A stretch of DNA of 20,148 bases, from NCBI GenBank assembly GCA_934317205.1, contig CAKREL010000043.1, positions 1 to 20,148 on the forward strand, written 5' to 3'. A model generated the notes under the pieces. That model worked only from the letters and a program-made list of their open reading frames with translations. It had not been told where the DNA came from and searched no databases. Position 1 is the stretch's first letter. Each line of letters begins with the position of its first letter. This DNA comes from an uncultured Eubacterium sp. Its GTDB lineage: Bacteria; Bacillota; Clostridia; Lachnospirales; Lachnospiraceae. This document shows, piece by piece, positions 17,241-20,148 of this stretch. A program made the position numbers and the translations under genes.

Positions 17241-17265
17241 GAGGCTGAAAACTAGGAGGTTTCTT

Positions 17266-18213
17266 ATGCTTGAGGAAATAAAGGCTACTGATTTATTTAA
17301 AGATTACTATGCACAATGGGTTCATATTTATAAAGAAGGTGCAATTCGTGATGTAACGCTTGCAAAATATAAGATGTCGCAGACATGGCTGGAAAAACTG
17401 ATTCCAAATTTAAAATTGTGTGAAATGACGCGGATTAATTATCAACAGATGCTGAATGATTATGCTTTATATCATGAGAGGCAGACAACAATGGATTTTC
17501 ATCATCAACTGAAAGGTGCAATTCTGGATGCTGTAGATGAAGGGTTGATTGATAGGGATCCGACCAGAAAGGTGATTATCAAAGGTAAGACACCTGCAAA
17601 TAAGAAAATTAAATATTTGAATCAGTTTGAATTACATGAACTCCTTACCAGTCTTCACTTGGGAAATGAAGTAAATTGGGAATATTTTATTCTGTTGGTG
17701 GCAAAAACAGGAATGCGTTTTTCTGAGGCGTTGGCACTTACACCAAAAGATTTTGATTTTGCACATCAGACATTATCCATTAGTAAAACGTGGAATTATA
17801 AAGGAAATGGTGGGTTTGCACTAACAAAGAATAAGTCATCTGTGCGGAAAATTCAGATTGACTGGCAGACAGTTATGCAATTTGCAGAACTGACAAAGAA
17901 TTTACCGTCTGAAGAACCTATTTTTGTAAAAAAGCAAGAAGATGGAAATTATCAGCCAGTATACAATTCAACGGTAAATGGTATTTTGGAAAGATATTGT
18001 AAAAAATTAAAGATATCTACGATTTCTGTCCATGGCTTGAGACATACACATGCGTCCATTTTACTTTTCGCAGGGGTATCAATTGGAAGTGTGGCAAGGC
18101 GGCTTGGACATGCTAGTATGACGACAACGCAGAAAACATATTTGCATATTATTCAGGAGTTAGAAAATCAAGATATTGATTTGGTTATGAGATCATTGGC
18201 AAATCTTACCTGA
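17266..18213 (+). CDS. Tyrosine recombinase (XerC/integrase family) linked to the hsdS modules
   Basis: Site-specific DNA recombinase, 315 residues. N-terminal helical core-binding domain about 5-95 and C-terminal catalytic domain about 115-300, with the full set of active-site residues visible: Arg151 (TGMRFSEAL), a Lys in the beta-hairpin (188 or 190), His256-x-x-Arg259 (HGLRH), His282 (LGHAS) and the nucleophile Tyr292 (TYLHI). AGGAGG lies 6 bases before the ATG, so translation should be strong. Recombinases of this family sit beside type I hsdS genes in many Firmicutes and shuffle or invert specificity domains; I infer that role here. A phage- or ICE-type integrase is the alternative, but no other mobile-element genes or tRNA site are seen. 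The gene lies between the two arms of an inverted repeat that together would form a terminator. Confidence 0.9.
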   Translation: MLEEIKATDLFKDYYAQWVHIYKEGAIRDVTLAKYKMSQTWLEKLIPNLKLCEMTRINYQQMLNDYALYHERQTTMDFHHQLKGAILDAVDEGLIDRDPTRKVIIKGKTPANKKIKYLNQFELHELLTSLHLGNEVNWEYFILLVAKTGMRFSEALALTPKDFDFAHQTLSISKTWNYKGNGGFALTKNKSSVRKIQIDWQTVMQFAELTKNLPSEEPIFVKKQEDGNYQPVYNSTVNGILERYCKKLKISTISVHGLRHTHASILLFAGVSIGSVARRLGHASMTTTQKTYLHIIQELENQDIDLVMRSLANLT

Positions 18214-18231
18214 TAATGTACAATAGAACTA

Positions 18232-18242
18232 AACTAATATAA
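18232..18242 (+). repeat. AACTAATATAA direct repeat, right copy
   Basis: Exact 11-bp copy of 17212-17222, itself preceded by AGAACTAA as on the left side, apart from a 5-base ACTAA duplication. It is AT-rich, so chance cannot be fully excluded. Confidence 0.5.
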
Positions 18243-18250
18243 CAAACTGA

Positions 18251-18270
18251 GGTGAAGGGCTCTGTTTTTT
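18251..18270 (+). terminator. Right arm of the inverted repeat plus T-run (3' half of a split terminator)
   Basis: GGTGAAGGGCTCTG followed at once by TTTTTT. It has the form of a terminator's 3' arm and T-tract, but no local 5' arm; the matching arm is at 17226-17240, about 1 kb upstream on the other side of the recombinase gene. GAGG at 18249-18252 repeats the GAGG at 17241-17244. Confidence 0.6.
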
Positions 18271-18318
18271 ATGGAACGATAGGATATAAATCATACGGAG
18301 TGGGAAGGAGTAGAGCAG

Positions 18319-18738
18319 ATGCTTAAAATGAATGGATGGTGTTGGTATTTCTCTGGCGAAGAAGGCAAACTAAACTCGGAAAAGTGTGGTAAATGGATGT
18401 TTTTCTTTCAAAATCAGAGAAATGCAATGGATATTTGCGAGAAAGCGATAAAAGAAAAGGTATGTTATGAATGTAAGTGTACGGATATGGATGTACAGCA
18501 AGTGAGTACAGGAGTTGTGTGTTTTTATCTAAATGGAGATGATGTAGAAAATCATAAACGTGTGATTTGTTTTATGATAGATAATAATTTGATTCGAAAA
18601 ACGAAGACTGGAAAATATTATAATATTAGCTTTAAATTTGATGAACAAACCTGTGCGGGGGAGTACGGTGCAGATTTTGAAGGAAAGATTAAATTGGAGA
18701 ATTTTATTGATCTAAAAACAGGGGAATGGATTCTGTAA
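18319..18738 (+). CDS. Unrecognised cysteine-rich protein
   Basis: A 139-residue protein that I do not recognise. AAGGAG lies 8 bases before the ATG, so translation looks real. It has nine cysteines, including a CxxCxC cluster at 49-54 (CYECKC), suggesting possible metal binding, plus many aromatic residues and a mixed alpha/beta pattern. There is no signal peptide or membrane segment. It ends 29 bases before the preferred start of the FRG-domain gene and reads the same way, so the two are probably one transcript. Base composition and codon use are more AT-rich than in ackA or pyc, like the rest of this accessory stretch. No function can be assigned. Confidence 0.7.
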   Translation: MLKMNGWCWYFSGEEGKLNSEKCGKWMFFFQNQRNAMDICEKAIKEKVCYECKCTDMDVQQVSTGVVCFYLNGDDVENHKRVICFMIDNNLIRKTKTGKYYNISFKFDEQTCAGEYGADFEGKIKLENFIDLKTGEWIL

Positions 18739-18767
18739 AACACGATGTTATTTGCGGAGGCGATAAT

Positions 18768-19646
18768 TTGATAGAAATACAAATAAACTCACTGTCAGAG
18801 TATGTGAAGGTGGTTTGTGAAAAACAGAAAGAATTAATAGACAACGGTGGGGACAAAAAAGAAGTAATGTTGTTTCGTGGACAGTCCAATAAAAAATATG
18901 ATTTAATACCATCTCTTGGGCGTAAACGGGAATGGATTGAGAAAGAACGTGATATGATTGAACTGGCTCAAAATAAGCTTCCTGATGTTTTTTCGAAGAA
19001 TTTAATGCCAATAGAGTTATTGGCATTGTTACAGCATCATGGTGTCCCGACAAGGTTACTTGATATAACAGAAAATGCATTGGTTGCGTTATATTTTGCA
19101 TGTTGTGATGTAGAGAAAGAATCAGAAAATGTTTCGGATGGTGAAGTTATATGTTTCAAAAATAATGAATTAGATATTGCTTCATATCCAATTTATAATG
19201 GAATTGCAGAAAGTTATAAATTTACTAAAGCATCGATGTGTGAACTGGATTTTTTTTATGATAATATTATTGAACAATCATATTTTTTAGAGCAAAAAAG
19301 GTTATTTAAGAATCATGACAATCAGTATGGAGCAGAGTGGGTTGAGGATTGCATAAAGGAACCGATATTTATATATGCACCAGTAAGAAGTATGCGTCAG
19401 CAAGTACAAGGTGGAAGATATATATTATTTCCTAATAAGGTAACTTCTGTGCAGGGAAAAAAATATTTTTGTAAAGGAATAAAAGTAATACATAAAGATT
19501 CATCTTGTGTTTCAGGAAGACTTATTATTCCGAGAGAAATAAAAAAGGAAATATTAAAAGAATTAAGAATATTTGGAATTGCAGAAGAAACATTATTTGC
19601 TGACAGTATTGATAGTGTTTGTAAAGGAATAAAGGGACATTTTTAA
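18768..19646 (+). CDS. FRG-domain protein
   Basis: Protein of 292 residues carrying an FRG domain, a family named for its FRG motif and common in mobile and accessory regions; its biochemical role is not established. Visible features: FRGQ at 36-39, DLIPSLGR at 45-52, QHHGVPTRLLDIT at 89-101 and NALVALYFACCD at 103-114, the hallmark block of the family. The C-terminal half (about 150-290) is less conserved, with PIFIYAPVRSMRQQVQGGRYILFP and a Lys/Glu-rich end. I prefer TTG 18768 because GGAGG (18756-18760) is 7 bases upstream and the FRG fold then starts at once. The longer frame from ATG 18726 would overlap the previous gene by 13 bases, with a badly spaced AGGGG. Likely co-transcribed with the cysteine-rich gene upstream. 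The location next to a type I R-M locus fits a defence role, but this is inference. Confidence 0.82.
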   Translation: MIEIQINSLSEYVKVVCEKQKELIDNGGDKKEVMLFRGQSNKKYDLIPSLGRKREWIEKERDMIELAQNKLPDVFSKNLMPIELLALLQHHGVPTRLLDITENALVALYFACCDVEKESENVSDGEVICFKNNELDIASYPIYNGIAESYKFTKASMCELDFFYDNIIEQSYFLEQKRLFKNHDNQYGAEWVEDCIKEPIFIYAPVRSMRQQVQGGRYILFPNKVTSVQGKKYFCKGIKVIHKDSSCVSGRLIIPREIKKEILKELRIFGIAEETLFADSIDSVCKGIKGHF

Positions 19647-19732
19647 TAAAAAATCTGGCTTTTTTGAAAGAAAAGTGCTAAAGTAATAAGACAACGTGTT
19701 TTGGGATGGAGAAGATTGCGGAGGTACAAAAA

Positions 19733-20083
19733 ATGCAACCAATGTATGTATCAATTCAACAAAAAGAAACAGGCAATCGAATCAAGAGTTTGCTGAAGCA
19801 GAATGGCTATACGGTCAAAGATATTCAAGGAGCTATGGGATTTGAAAATCCTCAGGCGGTGTATAAATGGCTGTCTGGAAGATCCTTGCCAAGCATCGAC
19901 AATTTTATTATTTTGAGCAGATTATTGCATACCAGTATAGAAGATATCCTCGTCATTGACGGGGATATTGTTCATTTATGGAGCTGTTACGTTATTTTGA
20001 ATAAATTAATACTTTTCGACAAATTTTTCCTGAATAGTATAATAATACTTTCCTTTGTAAACCAGCAGTTTAGTGAAATATAA
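19733..20083 (+). CDS. XRE-family helix-turn-helix regulator with unusual hydrophobic tail
   Basis: Small DNA-binding protein of 116 residues. The HTH domain spans about 14-74 (GNRIKSLLKQNGYTVKDIQ, GFENPQAVYKWLSGRSLPSIDN, LSRLLHTSIEDILV), with QAVYKWLSGRSLPS as the recognition-helix region. I use ATG 19733 because GGAGG (19720-19724) is 8 bases upstream; the frame also holds an ATG at 19706 without such a site. The HTH ends at about residue 78; the remaining ~38 residues (from HLWSCYVILNKL on) are Leu/Ile/Phe-rich and not typical of small XRE proteins, perhaps a read-through tail. The protein may regulate its own gene or neighbours; no operator was identified. The 86-bp gap after the FRG gene holds only a weak AAAAAA/TTTTTT hairpin. 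Confidence 0.8.
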   Translation: MQPMYVSIQQKETGNRIKSLLKQNGYTVKDIQGAMGFENPQAVYKWLSGRSLPSIDNFIILSRLLHTSIEDILVIDGDIVHLWSCYVILNKLILFDKFFLNSIIILSFVNQQFSEI

Positions 20084-20133
20084 ACGACAGGGTGTTATAG
20101 TAAATACAACAGCAGAAGAAAAATGATAATGAG

Positions 20134-20148
20134 AAGGGGGATTTGTTA
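20134..20148 (+). promoter_or_regulatory. Possible ribosome binding site of a gene beyond the window
   Basis: AAGGGGG at 20134-20140, 8 bases before the window edge; a start codon could follow at once outside the window. Apart from this, 20084-20148 shows nothing I can identify. Confidence 0.3.

Noticed and set aside
18726..18767. Longer start (ATG 18726) of the FRG-domain gene
   Set aside because: The purine-rich site is only one base from that ATG and the gene would overlap its neighbour; the TTG at 18768 has a well-spaced GGAGG.

Overview
The window looks chromosomal and comes from a low-to-mid GC Firmicute, most likely a gut Lachnospiraceae (Blautia/Dorea/Ruminococcus-like). The grounds are protein style, strong AGGAGG-type ribosome binding sites, consensus TTGACA/TATAAT promoters, and the neighbourhood tmcAL, ackA, rpmF. 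The genus is an inference; no rRNA or tRNA gene is present.

Region 1 (1-8880) is ordinary core genome. It holds the 3' end of an ankyrin-repeat gene, a Y-family DNA polymerase (dinB) with a clamp-binding motif, then, converging on it, a full-length biotin-dependent pyruvate carboxylase. Between these two 3' ends lies a ~180-bp nested inverted-repeat element. Next come tmcAL (tRNA-Met cytidine acetate ligase, minus strand), the divergent acetate kinase gene ackA, and rpmF (ribosomal protein L32), which has its own perfect promoter and a textbook terminator. The metabolic thread is pyruvate/acetate: carboxylation of pyruvate, the acetate/acetyl-phosphate step, and an acetate-using tRNA modification enzyme.

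Region 2 (about 8881-18270) is a type I restriction-modification locus: hsdM (long form), a single-TRD hsdS (module A), three further start-less TRD modules (B, C, D) in the same orientation and in one open frame, then hsdR, then a tyrosine recombinase. Each TRD module is bounded by the same 16-bp 5' repeat (encoding WEQRK) and 32-bp 3' repeat (encoding LDxxITLHQRK), always in the same codon phase, so modules could be exchanged without loss of frame. The frame of modules B-D runs without a stop into hsdR. The layout suggests a specificity-switching system: one expressed half-HsdS, stored alternative recognition domains and a dedicated recombinase. The recombinase gene itself lies between the two arms of what reads as a split rho-independent terminator.

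Region 3 (18270-20148) is more AT-rich accessory DNA: a cysteine-rich protein I do not recognise, an FRG-domain protein, and a small XRE-family helix-turn-helix regulator with an odd hydrophobic tail. Next to an R-M locus this could be part of a defence island, but no function is shown.
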